From: an uncultured Sphingomonas sp.
Lineage (GTDB): Bacteria; Pseudomonadota; Alphaproteobacteria; Sphingomonadales; Sphingomonadaceae
Length of the DNA stretch: 64,000 bases
Assembly (NCBI RefSeq): GCF_913774285.1
Contig: NZ_CAJYHX010000006.1
Span: 62,001-126,000 of the forward strand
Direction: 5' to 3'
Below are positions 8,403 to 16,985 of this stretch, in pieces. The position numbers and the translations under genes were made by a program. Numbering within the stretch: position 1 is the first letter of the stretch; every line of letters starts with the position of its first letter. The notes under the pieces are model-generated. The model was not told the origin of the DNA. It ran no database searches and saw only the letters and a program-made list of their open reading frames with translations.

Positions 8403-10452
8403 TCACGGCGTTCCGAGCTTGACGCGAATGCCGGCCATGGCCGTGAACGGCTTGCCGTAGAGCGCTGCGGTGAAGCCGTCGTTGGTGCCGATATAGCGCT
8501 GATCGAACAGGTTCTCGATTTGCCCGAAAACCTCGAGATCGCGCCGCACCGCCATGCTCGCCCCGAGGTCGGCGATGAAATGCGCGTCGGTCCGGTAGAT
8601 CGCGTCGGGGTCGCCATTGGTCCGCGCCAGGTAGCGGACGCGCGGGCTGACCCGGATGCCGCGCGGGCCGGTCCAGTCCAGGCTCGCGCTCGCCCGGTGG
8701 CTGGGGACGCCGGGCTGCTGCACGCCGACGCTGGCCGGATCCTCGGGGTTCCGGGTGACGATCGAATCCGCATAGGTATTGGCGATGGTGCCGGCTAGGC
8801 TGGCGCTCGGCCGCCAGGTCAGTTCCGCCTCCACGCCGCGACTGCGGGCGCGGCCTGCGTTGATCAGCCGCGCGCCGATATCGAACCCCGGCGGCAGCAT
8901 GGCCGGATCGAGGTAGCGATAGGTCAGGAAGTCCGAGATGCGGCTGGCATAGGCGGTCACCTGCACGCGCAGCGCACCGCGATCCATGTCGAACCCGGCT
9001 TCCGCGCCCTCCAGCGTTTCGGGCTTGAGCGCGGCATTGGCGTATAGGATGTAGCCCGGCACCGACGCACCGCGATACAGATTGTCGAGCGTCGGCGCGC
9101 GGAAAGCACGATATACGGCACCGCGGAGTGCAAAGCCGGCGGGCAGCGCGTATCGCAGGGAGAGACGCGGATCGACATCGCTGTCGTGACGGCTGGCCAC
9201 CCTGCCCAGCCCGCCGGGCGTGTCGTCCACGCCGTGAAAGCTGTAGAAATCCTGGTAGCGAACGCTCAGCAGCATCTGCAGCCGATCGACGGGGCGCACC
9301 TCCACCTGCGCAAAGCCGCCCAGGAACCGCTGGTTGCCTGAGCCCATATCGATCCGCACCAGCGCGCCGGTCTCCTCGAAGATCCGCGCATGGTCGCTGC
9401 CCCGAATGCCGTGATAATCGGCGCCTGCCGATACCGAGCGAACGACGCCCGAGAAGCTTTGCGTCCACAGCAGCGACGCCCCCCAGTCGGTCGCGCGCGT
9501 GCGATGGCTGTTCTGGACGAACTCGACGTCGTTGGGATTGGCGCCGGCCGGCGCGCCCGGGTTGTTGGTGACGAAATGCTCGTCATTGTGGAAGACGGTA
9601 AGGTCCAGCGCCGCGCCCGCGCGCGGGGTCCAGCGGAGCGCGCCCGTGTAGCGCCAGGTCCGCTGCTCGTTGGTGTTGGCCCGCGTGAGAAAGGTCTGGT
9701 CATTGTCGTAATAGCTGACCCGGCCGCGTGCGGTGAGGTCGGGTGCCAGGTCGACATTGCCGGACAGCGCGGCGGTGCGGGCGGTGAACGACGTCGGGAC
9801 CGTCGCCGCGCCCCGCGCGCTCTCGACCTGCTCGACATAGCCGTCGCTATGGCTGATGCCGGCATCGAGCCCCGGGGCCGAAGCCCTTCCCCGCCAGCGC
9901 GGCATGGCCGTCGCCACGATAGCTGCCACGGCTGCCGCCGGCCGCCTCCGCCACGAGGCTGGTCCGGTCGATCGGCTTGGTCAGGATGTTGATGACCCCG
10001 CCCATCGCGTAATTGCCCCAGAGCGGCGCGCCGCCACCGCGCACCACCTCGATCCGGTCGACCGTCTCGAGCGGAACTTCGCTCCACTGGACATAGCCGA
10101 AGAACGGGTCGTTGATCGGCGCTCCGTCCAGCAGCACCAACGCGCGAATGCCGCTCAATCCGCGCATCGAGACGATCGTATTGGTCGGGTGCTGCTCGTT
10201 CGTGCCGGCGATCGACATATCCACCGAGGGGATGCGGCGCAGCACCTCGTCGATCGAGCGCGCCGGGGTGCGCTCGATCTGGTCGCCGGTGACGACGGAG
10301 ACGCTCGCCGGCACCTCGGCGCGCGCACGTGCCGAACGGGTGGCGGTTACGACGATGTCGCCTGGAGACGCAGGCATGGATTGGCCGAAGGCCGGAACAT
10401 GGGCCAGCAGGCACGGTAGCGCGCCGCCTGCCAGCAGGAGGGTTCGTTGCAT
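8403..10452 (-). pseudogene. TonB-dependent receptor interrupted by an apparent 1-base frameshift
   Basis: Two overlapping frames together make one receptor of about 682 residues. The N-terminal part (10452 down to about 9875) has a signal peptide (MQRTLLLAGGALPCLLAHVP), a TonB-box-like GDIVVTATR, and the plug motifs VLLDGAPINDPFFG and VEVVRGGGAPLWGNYAMGG. The C-terminal part continues the barrel from GLDAGISHSDGY to the stop at 8403. The switch falls at a CCCCGGGG run (9870-9877); removing one G restores a single frame through GFGPGLDAG. The rest of the gene looks intact, so this is either a recent inactivation, phase variation at the run, or a sequencing error. The preceding DUF2946 gene suggests a metal, perhaps copper, ligand. 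Confidence 0.8.
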
Positions 10453-10536
10453 GGGAAAACCTCTGATCGGCCGGACGCCCCAAGGCGCCGGCGACGGATC
10501 ACGAGCGTAGCGCGACGGGCGACACGCAGCGGAGGA

Positions 10537-10947
10537 TCAACGCAGGATCGGGGGTCCCCGCAGAGGTGGTCGCAGAAAGGTCGGTTGGTCGGGGGCGGGC
10601 AATCGGACGCGAGCGACTCCCACCGCCATCACGAAGGCGATCAGTGCTTCGAGCTGCAGCGGATCGACCGCGCCGGTAGCAGCGGCCGAGAGCCCGGCGA
10701 AGGCGCACGGCAGTTCCGCCTTGCCATGGTGCTTCGGCGCGGTCGGATCGGGCATGTTTTCGCGCACCGCCGGCATGGCCATGGGCGCGCCGGTCCCCGA
10801 GCAGAAACCGATGAACGGGCGGCCGTGGTCCGCATCCACCATGTAGCCGCTGGGTACAATCAGCTTCAGCAGCAGCGCCGCCGTGCAGAGAAGCATGGCC
10901 AGATTGCGTTGCGCGAGGAGGTGCCGGAAGGCTTGCACAACGATCAT
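10537..10947 (-). CDS. DUF2946 family membrane protein
   Basis: A 136-residue protein resembling DUF2946. It has an N-terminal hydrophobic helix (LAMLLCTAALLLKLIVPSGYM, about residues 16-36), a middle loop with CSG and a His-rich APKHHGKAELPCAF segment, a second helix near residues 95-112, and a C-terminal RPPLRGPP tail typical of the family. Such genes are often found beside TonB receptors and copper-related loci, and the His/Cys residues could bind metal. It sits 84 bases upstream of the frameshifted receptor on the same strand and is probably co-transcribed. The molecular function of the family is not established. Confidence 0.75.
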   Translation of the reverse strand: MIVVQAFRHLLAQRNLAMLLCTAALLLKLIVPSGYMVDADHGRPFIGFCSGTGAPMAMPAVRENMPDPTAPKHHGKAELPCAFAGLSAAATGAVDPLQLEALIAFVMAVGVARVRLPAPDQPTFLRPPLRGPPILR

Positions 10948-11250
10948 CTAGCTGCCTGAAGACAAGGTGTCACTTGGACAATATGTTACACGGCTGTTTG
11001 TCCAGGCGAGCTACGGGCCGTTGGCCCGGTCTCGTTTGGCATTTGATGATCGCCACGTCACATTGACGTTGCCTGAGCGGCCAAAGCGACTTCGATAAAC
11101 GCTCGGGCAGTTGATCCCAGTCCTTCGGGCGGCGACGGGCGACCTGCACCGAACAGGGCGTTTTCTGCCCCATCTCAGCTCTCCCCTGTAAGCGATCGGA
11201 GGTGCAAATCGGCTAGCAGCACAATCATCAACGCCTTTGGGAGACGCAAG
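10948..11250. other. Intergenic stretch, no gene recognised
   Basis: About 300 bases between the DUF2946 gene and the AlpA-type regulator. Open frames are present on the minus strand but show no recognisable domain and no convincing ribosome site. The region probably holds the divergent promoters. No tRNA-like or attachment-site duplication was seen. Confidence 0.4.
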
Positions 11251-11259
11251 GTGATCGCG

Positions 11260-11475
11260 ATGCAATCCACCGCTACTGATCGCATTCTTCGGCTCAAGGC
11301 GGTGCTGGCGCTGACAGGCCTCACGCGCTCCACCCTCTACCGGAAAATGGAAGCAGGCACCTTTCCCCAGAGCATCCAGATCAGCACTCGCTGCACGGGG
11401 TGGCGCGCATCCGCCATCGAGCGCTGGATTGACAACCCCGCTACCTATCAGACCACCGTGCAATCAGACCGATGA
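11260..11475 (+). CDS. AlpA family phage-type transcriptional regulator
   Basis: A 71-residue MerR-like helix-turn-helix protein of the AlpA / Prophage CP4-57 regulator family. The HTH is LRLKAVLALTGLTRSTLYRK followed by GTFPQSI and a conserved tryptophan (GWR) and ERWI near the end, all standard for the family. An in-frame GTG lies 9 bases further upstream at 11251; the ATG is preferred because it follows GGGAGACG at a plausible distance. AlpA proteins usually control integrase or excision genes of P4-like islands. Here it stands alone, 20 kb from the integrase at 30963, so it may be an island remnant. Confidence 0.85.
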   Translation: MQSTATDRILRLKAVLALTGLTRSTLYRKMEAGTFPQSIQISTRCTGWRASAIERWIDNPATYQTTVQSDR

Positions 11476-11605
11476 AGCGGCCGAAATCCTACGGTGCAAG
11501 CACCTGGCCAAACGCGCATTTTTCTGCGGGAGGAAACGGATGAACCGCCGAGAATGGGGAACGCGGAAGCCCCCGTGGCATTGTGTCCCGGGTGAGGTTT
11601 GCAAT

Positions 11606-11992
11606 ATGAAGTCGGTGCTGATCGTCGAGGACGAAATCTTCATTGCGATGGAGATAGAACGGATCCTGCAGGATGCCGGCTACACGGTGGTCGGCATTGC
11701 CGCCGATCAGCCCGAGGCGATCGCTGCGGCCGCGGCGGCCGAAGTGGCCTTTGTCGACCTGAACCTCCGGGATGGCCCGACCGGTCCGGACCTGGCGCAG
11801 CAACTGGCGGAACGCTTCGGCGTGCGGATTGTCTACGTCACCGCCAACCCGAGCCAGATCGTGACCCCTGCGCCGACCGCGATCGGCTGTATCCGCAAAC
11901 CTTTCTCGGAAGATGCGATACGATCGGCAGCAGCGATCGCAGCGGAGGTGGAAGCGCCGCCCGCCGCCCATCAGGACATCATTAAGCTATAG
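11606..11992 (+). CDS. Single-domain response regulator
   Basis: A 128-residue receiver domain without an output domain. Acidic residues are in VEDE (8-10), the phospho-acceptor Asp51 is in FVDLNLRDG, the conserved Thr region is YVTANP, and the lysine is in IRKPFSE. The ATG at 11606 gives the canonical start MKSVLIVEDE; an upstream in-frame extension has no homology-like content. Stand-alone receivers of this type in alphaproteobacteria often pair with HWE or HisKA_2 kinases in stress or light signalling. The neighbouring kinase is convergent, and their 3' ends overlap by 6 bases, so partnership is plausible but not shown. Confidence 0.9.
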   Translation: MKSVLIVEDEIFIAMEIERILQDAGYTVVGIAADQPEAIAAAAAAEVAFVDLNLRDGPTGPDLAQQLAERFGVRIVYVTANPSQIVTPAPTAIGCIRKPFSEDAIRSAAAIAAEVEAPPAAHQDIIKL

Positions 11993-13492
11993 GGGCTGCG
12001 GCACGCGGTTCAGCGCGGACGCCGGCAGCACGAGGTGCAGCCGCAAGCCTTCCACCGACCAATCCCGGTCGATCTGCCCGCCCAGCTGCCGGATGGCGCT
12101 GAGCTCGATCAGCTTGGTGCCGAAGCCCTCCTGCGAGGGCGCCGCGACGGCAGGCCCGCCCTGCTCGTGCCACTCGAGATGGACACGCGCATCATCCGCT
12201 GCGATCCTGATCCGAACCTCGCCGTCGCTGGACGAGAGCGAGCCATATTTGGCTGCATTGGTCGCAAGCTCGTGGAACAGAAGCGCCAGCGGCGTGTCGG
12301 ATCGATCGTCAATGATCGCGTCGTCACCCAGGATCGTGATGCGGCCCGCATAGGCTTCCAGCAGGTTTCCCAGCATGCCCGTCAGGCTATCCTGCACGGC
12401 GCTCGGCTTCGACGCTTCGCTGTGGGGGCGCACGAAATCATGGGCGCGCCCCAGCGCCAGGATGCGCTCGCGCAGATCATTCGAGGCCTCGGCCATCTCC
12501 GGATGGTGCCGGGTTGAGAAGCTGATCAGACCGCTGATCACCGAGAAGATATTCTTGATCCGGTGGCTCAGCTCGTGCGCGACGATCTCGCGCTGCACCT
12601 GGATCATCTTCTGGTCGTGGATATCGGTGCAGGTCCCGAACCACCGCGTGATCGCGCCGTCACGGTCGCGGATGGGCAGCGCCCGGCCCAGCACCCACCG
12701 ATAGACGCCATCGGCATGCTTCAGCCGATATTCGATTTCGTAGGGCTTGCCGGTCTCGAGCGAGTGTCGCCACGCCGACCAGGCCCTGGGCTGGTCGTCA
12801 GGATGGAACATGCCGTTCCATCCTTCCCCATCGGCGGAGCCGGACGGCACGCCCGTGAACGCATACCAATGCGCATTGTAATAATCGTGGAATCCGTCCG
12901 GGCGCGTTGACCAGACCATCTGCGGCATCGCGTCCGCCAGGATGCGGAATTTCGCCTCCCGCTCCTCCAGTTCGCGGTCGGTGCGGCGCGAAGCGCGGCG
13001 GGCGCCGAGCAATGCCATGACGTTCGCGGCCAGGACGCGCAGGCCCTCCTGCCGCACATCGCTCAAGCCCGCGCGCGGCGCGCGGTCGATGACACACAGC
13101 GCGCCGAGTTGCACCCCGTCCTCTGACACCAGCGGCGCGCCGGCGTAGAAGCGGATACAAGGCTCCCCCGTCACCAGCGCGTTCTCGCGGAAGCGCGGGT
13201 CGCGCGTCGCGTCGGCTACGACCATGATGTCCGTGCCGCGCATCGCGTGGGCGCAGAAGGACGTCTCGCGCGGGGTCTCGCGAACGTCGAGTCCGGTCCG
13301 CACCGGAAACCATTGCCGCTCGCCTTCGACGATGCTCACCAACGCGATCGGCGCCTCGCACAGGGTCGACGCGAAATCGGTGATCCGGGTCAGTTTGGGA
13401 CTGCCGATCAGATCGGCCAGTCCGAAACTTCGGATCGCCGCGGCTCGTACGGTCTCGTCCTGGCAGAAATTACCCTCGAGGGTGTCGGTCAT
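11987..13492 (-). CDS. GAF-PAS HWE-family sensor histidine kinase
   Basis: A 501-residue soluble sensor kinase. A GAF domain covers about residues 30-160 (FCAHAMRG, FYAGAPLV, GALCVID), and a PAS/PAC domain covers about 180-295 (FRILADAMPQMVWSTRPDG, YRWVLGRALPIRD). The HWE catalytic region follows, with phospho-acceptor His310 in LSHRIKN, the N-box in HELATNAAKYG and the diagnostic WHEQGGP. No transmembrane helices are visible, so it is cytoplasmic. The ATG at 13492 is the first; a TTG at 13534 would add 14 residues. The opposing response regulator overlaps its 3' end. The combination resembles general-stress or light/redox kinases of sphingomonads; the signal is unknown. Confidence 0.9.
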   Translation of the reverse strand: MTDTLEGNFCQDETVRAAAIRSFGLADLIGSPKLTRITDFASTLCEAPIALVSIVEGERQWFPVRTGLDVRETPRETSFCAHAMRGTDIMVVADATRDPRFRENALVTGEPCIRFYAGAPLVSEDGVQLGALCVIDRAPRAGLSDVRQEGLRVLAANVMALLGARRASRRTDRELEEREAKFRILADAMPQMVWSTRPDGFHDYYNAHWYAFTGVPSGSADGEGWNGMFHPDDQPRAWSAWRHSLETGKPYEIEYRLKHADGVYRWVLGRALPIRDRDGAITRWFGTCTDIHDQKMIQVQREIVAHELSHRIKNIFSVISGLISFSTRHHPEMAEASNDLRERILALGRAHDFVRPHSEASKPSAVQDSLTGMLGNLLEAYAGRITILGDDAIIDDRSDTPLALLFHELATNAAKYGSLSSSDGEVRIRIAADDARVHLEWHEQGGPAVAAPSQEGFGTKLIELSAIRQLGGQIDRDWSVEGLRLHLVLPASALNRVPQPL

Positions 13493-13613
13493 TTGCGGAA
13501 CAATCTCTTCCAAATCGCACGACCGATGGATCAAGGGCGTGGCATTGCTGCTGGAGCAACCTCAGCCGCATGGCGCCGAAGGAAACCCGGCGACATGCGG
13601 CTGTCGGAACGTC

Positions 13614-13796
13614 TCAGATATCGTCGCCGAGCGCGCCCTTGACGCTGCCCTTCACGTCCTGTGCGGTGCTCTTGAGCTGCTGCGCCTCGCCTTCGGCGAC
13701 CAGCTTGTCGTTGTCGGTCGCCTTGCCGATCGCTTCCTTGACATTGCCAACGATCTTGTTGCCGGCCGCGTTGATCTTGTCGGTGAGTTCGCCCAC
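13614..13796 (-). CDS. CsbD family stress-response protein
   Basis: A 60-residue, highly charged, hydrophilic protein of the CsbD family. It begins MGELTDKINAAGNKIVGNVKE and contains the repeated pattern GxxKEAIGKAT and KGSVKGALGDD. Members accumulate under general stress in many bacteria; the biochemical role is unknown. It lies 120 bases upstream of the HWE kinase on the same strand, and a sigma-factor remnant lies 2.6 kb away, so a former general-stress cluster is possible. Confidence 0.9.
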   Translation of the reverse strand: MGELTDKINAAGNKIVGNVKEAIGKATDNDKLVAEGEAQQLKSTAQDVKGSVKGALGDDI

Positions 13797-13954
13797 GGGA
13801 GTTTTTCAAGATGTCGGTTAAAGCAGCCTGCAATTAACGGACTGACATAGGTCAAGTTCCTCGGCGCTGTTGCCTGCTTCCCGTGATCCGCAGAGGCCGC
13901 TGACCGCAAACGCGCTCCCGGCCACTTCGGCAACGCCCCATGCGCCGACGGAGG

Positions 13955-14473
13955 TCAGGCCTGGACAGGATCGGCCGGCACAGGTGCCTGAAGCGGCGCT
14001 TCGGCTCGCGGTTCCAGAAAGCGGACGTACCGTGCTTGTGAACGAGGGTTCGGCACCTCTCCGAACAGATCGCGGCGCAGCGCATATCCGGCTTCTCGCG
14101 CCAGGTCATCGAGGTTGACGCACGCATCGACGTGCCATCCCGGCGCCCCCTGGCGGGCAGCCTGCACCGCCTCCCGCAAGCTTGCCGCGTTCAGGAAGCG
14201 ATAGTCATGCTGTTCGCGCATCGCGCTAGCCGAATTGCGTCCAAGCTCGGCAACGAAGAACGATGGCCCGTCTCGCCGATTGTCCGGCGCCAGATGTTCG
14301 AGCTCCAGTTCGATCCAGCCGTCGAGATGGGCGGCACGCATCGCGCCGGCAAATCGCGATTGGCAATCGCGGAGGAGTTGCTCCTCGCTGGCCGCGACCA
14401 GCGCATGGACCTCGTGACACTCGAACAGATTACCGTCGCGCATGCCTCCGATTTCCACGAGGTAGAGCTTCAT
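13955..14473 (-). CDS. DUF1543 domain-containing protein
   Basis: A 172-residue cytoplasmic protein starting MKLYLVEIGG, a typical DUF1543 opening. It continues with ECHEVHALVAAS, a VDACVNLDDL segment and a C-terminal proline-rich tail. The domain appears to occur twice (about residues 1-75 and 85-150). The ATG at 14473 is preferred over an in-frame upstream ATG at 14515 because it coincides with the conserved domain start. It is divergent from the FAD/NAD(P)-binding gene across a gap of about 47 bases. No function is established for the family. Confidence 0.75.
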   Translation of the reverse strand: MKLYLVEIGGMRDGNLFECHEVHALVAASEEQLLRDCQSRFAGAMRAAHLDGWIELELEHLAPDNRRDGPSFFVAELGRNSASAMREQHDYRFLNAASLREAVQAARQGAPGWHVDACVNLDDLAREAGYALRRDLFGEVPNPRSQARYVRFLEPRAEAPLQAPVPADPVQA

Positions 14474-14520
14474 CCTAGATCCTTCACGCTTGTGTTCCGA
14501 GGGCGCGCCCGACATGCACG

Positions 14521-16320
14521 TTGGTGCAGGAACCTCCCAGCGGCGGGCCGCGTTCCAGCAATCCTTCGAAGCGCACGGCGCGAATAGAGGCTTTCCGTAT
14601 CCATACCAAGGATCGCCATGATCTGGGCGAGCGCATCGCGATTGTCGGTGCCGGCGCCACCGGCACCTATGTGCTGGATGCCCTGCTCCGCAGCGGCGTC
14701 GCGCGCGAGATCGCCATATTCGAAAGCAGCGCCGCGCTGGGCCCCGGCCTCGCCTATGCCGAGCATCTCAACGCGCCGCATGCCCTGTCGAACATTGCCG
14801 GCATCGAAATCCCGCCGCTGATCGAAAGTCTCAACGCGTGGGCGGTGCGGCAGTCTCCGGACAAGCTTGATGCCTGGGGCATTCACGCGTGCGCCGGCGA
14901 CGATCGCGCCTTCTTCCCGCGGGTGGCTTTGGGTGCCTGGCTCGCCGATCAGTTCGCCATGATTGTCGCCGGCAGTCCGATACCGATCTCGGTGCAGCGG
15001 CAAGCGGAAGTGGTTGACGTCGTGGCGATGCCGCAGGGCTGCCGGGTCGAGTGGCGCGGCACTGACGGCCGCATCGTGCAGGACCAGTTCGACCGGCTGA
15101 TCGTGGCAACCGGCTATGGCCCGATCGCAGCGAATATGACGGCGGCAGCCGCTCGCACTGGGGAGCCCCCTACAGCCATGAGACGGGCCCGGCAGACCGA
15201 ACGCTTCGGGGTGCTGGGCTCATCCCTGTCCGCGATCGACGTGGTGACCGCGATCGCCACCGCCCGCGGCACGTTCGTACCGGACGGCGATACCCTGACT
15301 TATGTTGCCGAAACCCCGTGGCAGGCGACCTTGCTCAGCCGGAACGGCCTGTTGCCGGAAGCGGATTACTGGTTCCCCCATCCCCTCCCCAGCTTGAAGG
15401 GGTTCACGCCGGAGACTGCGGCCGCGACATTGCGGGGCGAAGACGGCGATCTGGACAGGCTGTTCGACCAGTTCATCGCGGTGCTTCGCAAGGGCGCGTC
15501 CGATTGGGCCGCGCGTCTTGGTCTTGCCGAGGCGACGGCGGATGATTTCGCGGATCGCTACTTCGCCGCCCGACATTCAAGCAATGCTTGGGACTACGCC
15601 CGCCATAATCTGGCCGACGTACGTCACTGGCATGCGCATCACGACACGCCCTTCTGGCGCATCGCGATCCTCAAGGCGCACGAGGTGTTCGCCACGGCGA
15701 TCCCGTCGCTGTCGAAAACCGATCTTGCCCGCTTCCATCGTGGCCTGAAGCGCGTGTTTACCGACAATTACGCAGCTGTCCCGCATCTCTCGATCGAACG
15801 GATCCTGGCGTTGCACGACGCGGGGCATCTCGAGGCGCAGGCGCTGGGTAACGCCTATGACATCGCGCCGCAGCAGGATGGCACCTGCCTGGTGCATTCT
15901 CCGAACTGGACCAGCGCGTTCGACGAACTGCTCGACGCCCGCGGATCGCAAACGGCCGCCCTGAACCACTTCCCCTTCCCCACCCTGCGCCTTCAGCTAT
16001 GCGCCAGCGCGCTGGAAGCGGATCAGGCATGGAGCAGCGGCCTCAATCCAGCAGGCGACCTCACCATGCGCGAACAGGACTCCTCGCTCGAGCGCGTACA
16101 TCTTTGCGCGCTGCCCTTTTTGCTTGGCAATCGACCGTTCGTGCAGGGGCTCGTGGAATGTGCCGCCATGGCGACCGCGATCAGTGGTGCGATTCAGGAA
16201 GCGCGCGGCGCGACAGATGGGGATCAGATCTCCGCCGCGGAGCTACTCGATGTCCTGGAAAGGCCCAGCGTCATCCTTTCGGACGGAGCGGTGCTCCCGC
16301 TGGCTGGTTCGAAGCAATGA
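14521..16320 (+). CDS. FAD/NAD(P)-binding protein (NAD_binding_9 type)
   Basis: A protein of up to 599 residues. It carries a Rossmann dinucleotide motif, RIAIVGAGATGTYVL, near residue 38, followed by IFESS and the alpha-beta pattern seen in FAD-NAD(P)-binding (PF13454) proteins; a second GSSLSAIDVV element lies near residue 235. Related proteins are annotated as hydroxylase- or oxidoreductase-like, often near siderophore or stress genes. The start is uncertain. No in-frame ATG precedes the domain, so TTG 14521 or GTG 14524 would have to serve, and the true start may lie elsewhere. It is downstream and divergent from DUF1543. No substrate can be inferred. Confidence 0.8.
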   Translation: MVQEPPSGGPRSSNPSKRTARIEAFRIHTKDRHDLGERIAIVGAGATGTYVLDALLRSGVAREIAIFESSAALGPGLAYAEHLNAPHALSNIAGIEIPPLIESLNAWAVRQSPDKLDAWGIHACAGDDRAFFPRVALGAWLADQFAMIVAGSPIPISVQRQAEVVDVVAMPQGCRVEWRGTDGRIVQDQFDRLIVATGYGPIAANMTAAAARTGEPPTAMRRARQTERFGVLGSSLSAIDVVTAIATARGTFVPDGDTLTYVAETPWQATLLSRNGLLPEADYWFPHPLPSLKGFTPETAAATLRGEDGDLDRLFDQFIAVLRKGASDWAARLGLAEATADDFADRYFAARHSSNAWDYARHNLADVRHWHAHHDTPFWRIAILKAHEVFATAIPSLSKTDLARFHRGLKRVFTDNYAAVPHLSIERILALHDAGHLEAQALGNAYDIAPQQDGTCLVHSPNWTSAFDELLDARGSQTAALNHFPFPTLRLQLCASALEADQAWSSGLNPAGDLTMREQDSSLERVHLCALPFLLGNRPFVQGLVECAAMATAISGAIQEARGATDGDQISAAELLDVLERPSVILSDGAVLPLAGSKQ

Positions 16321-16396
16321 AGACGGCGCGGTCCCGGCCTATGACGACCGAAGAGACCGCGCCCTACTCGGGGACGTGGAGAGCCACGGCGCTCGG

Positions 16397-16672
16397 TCAG
16401 GCCGCGATCGGAAGCGGTTCCGGGCGTGGCGTGGGAGCAGAGCGCGCCTGAATGGCGCTCAGCGACGACAGCAAACTGACCACCGCACCCTCGGCGCATG
16501 CGAAATCCTGGCGCTTGGTGTTGAGGACGCCTTCGGTCATCAGCGTCTCGAGCGCAGCACGCGCCCGCGACACGCGGCTTTTGACCGTGCCCAGCATCAC
16601 GCCGGTAACCTCGGCGACTTCCTCATAGGACATGCCCGCCGCGGCGACCATATCCGACGGCAAAGTGTGGAA
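16397..16672 (-). pseudogene. ECF sigma factor remnant (region 4 only)
   Basis: This frame encodes only the sigma-70 region 4 of an ECF sigma factor. GMSYEEVAEVTGVMLGTVKSRVSRARAAL is the HTH that binds the -35 element. The preceding FHTLPSD lacks the usual six to eight residues (normally a DQREA-type segment) before VAAAG, and region 2, needed for core and -10 binding, is absent. No ribosome site or sensible start is visible. It therefore looks like a decayed sigma gene, possibly of the EcfG general-stress type. It could in principle be expressed as a small DNA-binding peptide, but that is unlikely. Confidence 0.75.
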
Positions 16673-16985
16673 TGACGAAGCCTGGGACTTTCCAGCTATT
16701 TCCCGCACCGTATCTGAAAGACGGCTTCAGTCAAAACCGGACATTCCCATTTGATCTTAATGGCAGACGAATGAGCAGAGCTGGCGCAAAGGGCGCCAGC
16801 TCTTGGGTGGAACAATGCAAAATCGGACATGAACGTACTGAACTGAGTCGCGTTTCCCATGCGGACCTGCGCCCTTCTGACAGTCTGCAGACTTTGAATT
16901 TCGCGCGCGCTACGCAAGGAGGGTCGGAAGCGACCAGACGGAATGCGGTGTTACAGACGCTATAGATTATCCCGAATTACTCCGA
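16673..16985. other. Intergenic stretch, nothing recognised
   Basis: About 310 bases between the sigma-factor remnant and the end of lysA. The A+T content is higher than in the neighbours. No conserved gene, tRNA or clear hairpin-plus-T-run was found. It may contain debris of the lost N-terminal part of the sigma gene, but no recognisable region-2 coding remained. Confidence 0.4.

Noticed and set aside
10960..11010. Possible Zur- or CueR-type operator upstream of the DUF2946 gene (half-sites around TGTAACATATTG)
   Set aside because: The two halves do not form a convincing palindrome and do not match a known consensus.
10970..11173. Open frame of 67 codons on the minus strand between DUF2946 and the AlpA regulator
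   Set aside because: No recognisable domain, no ribosome site and unusual composition; considered chance.
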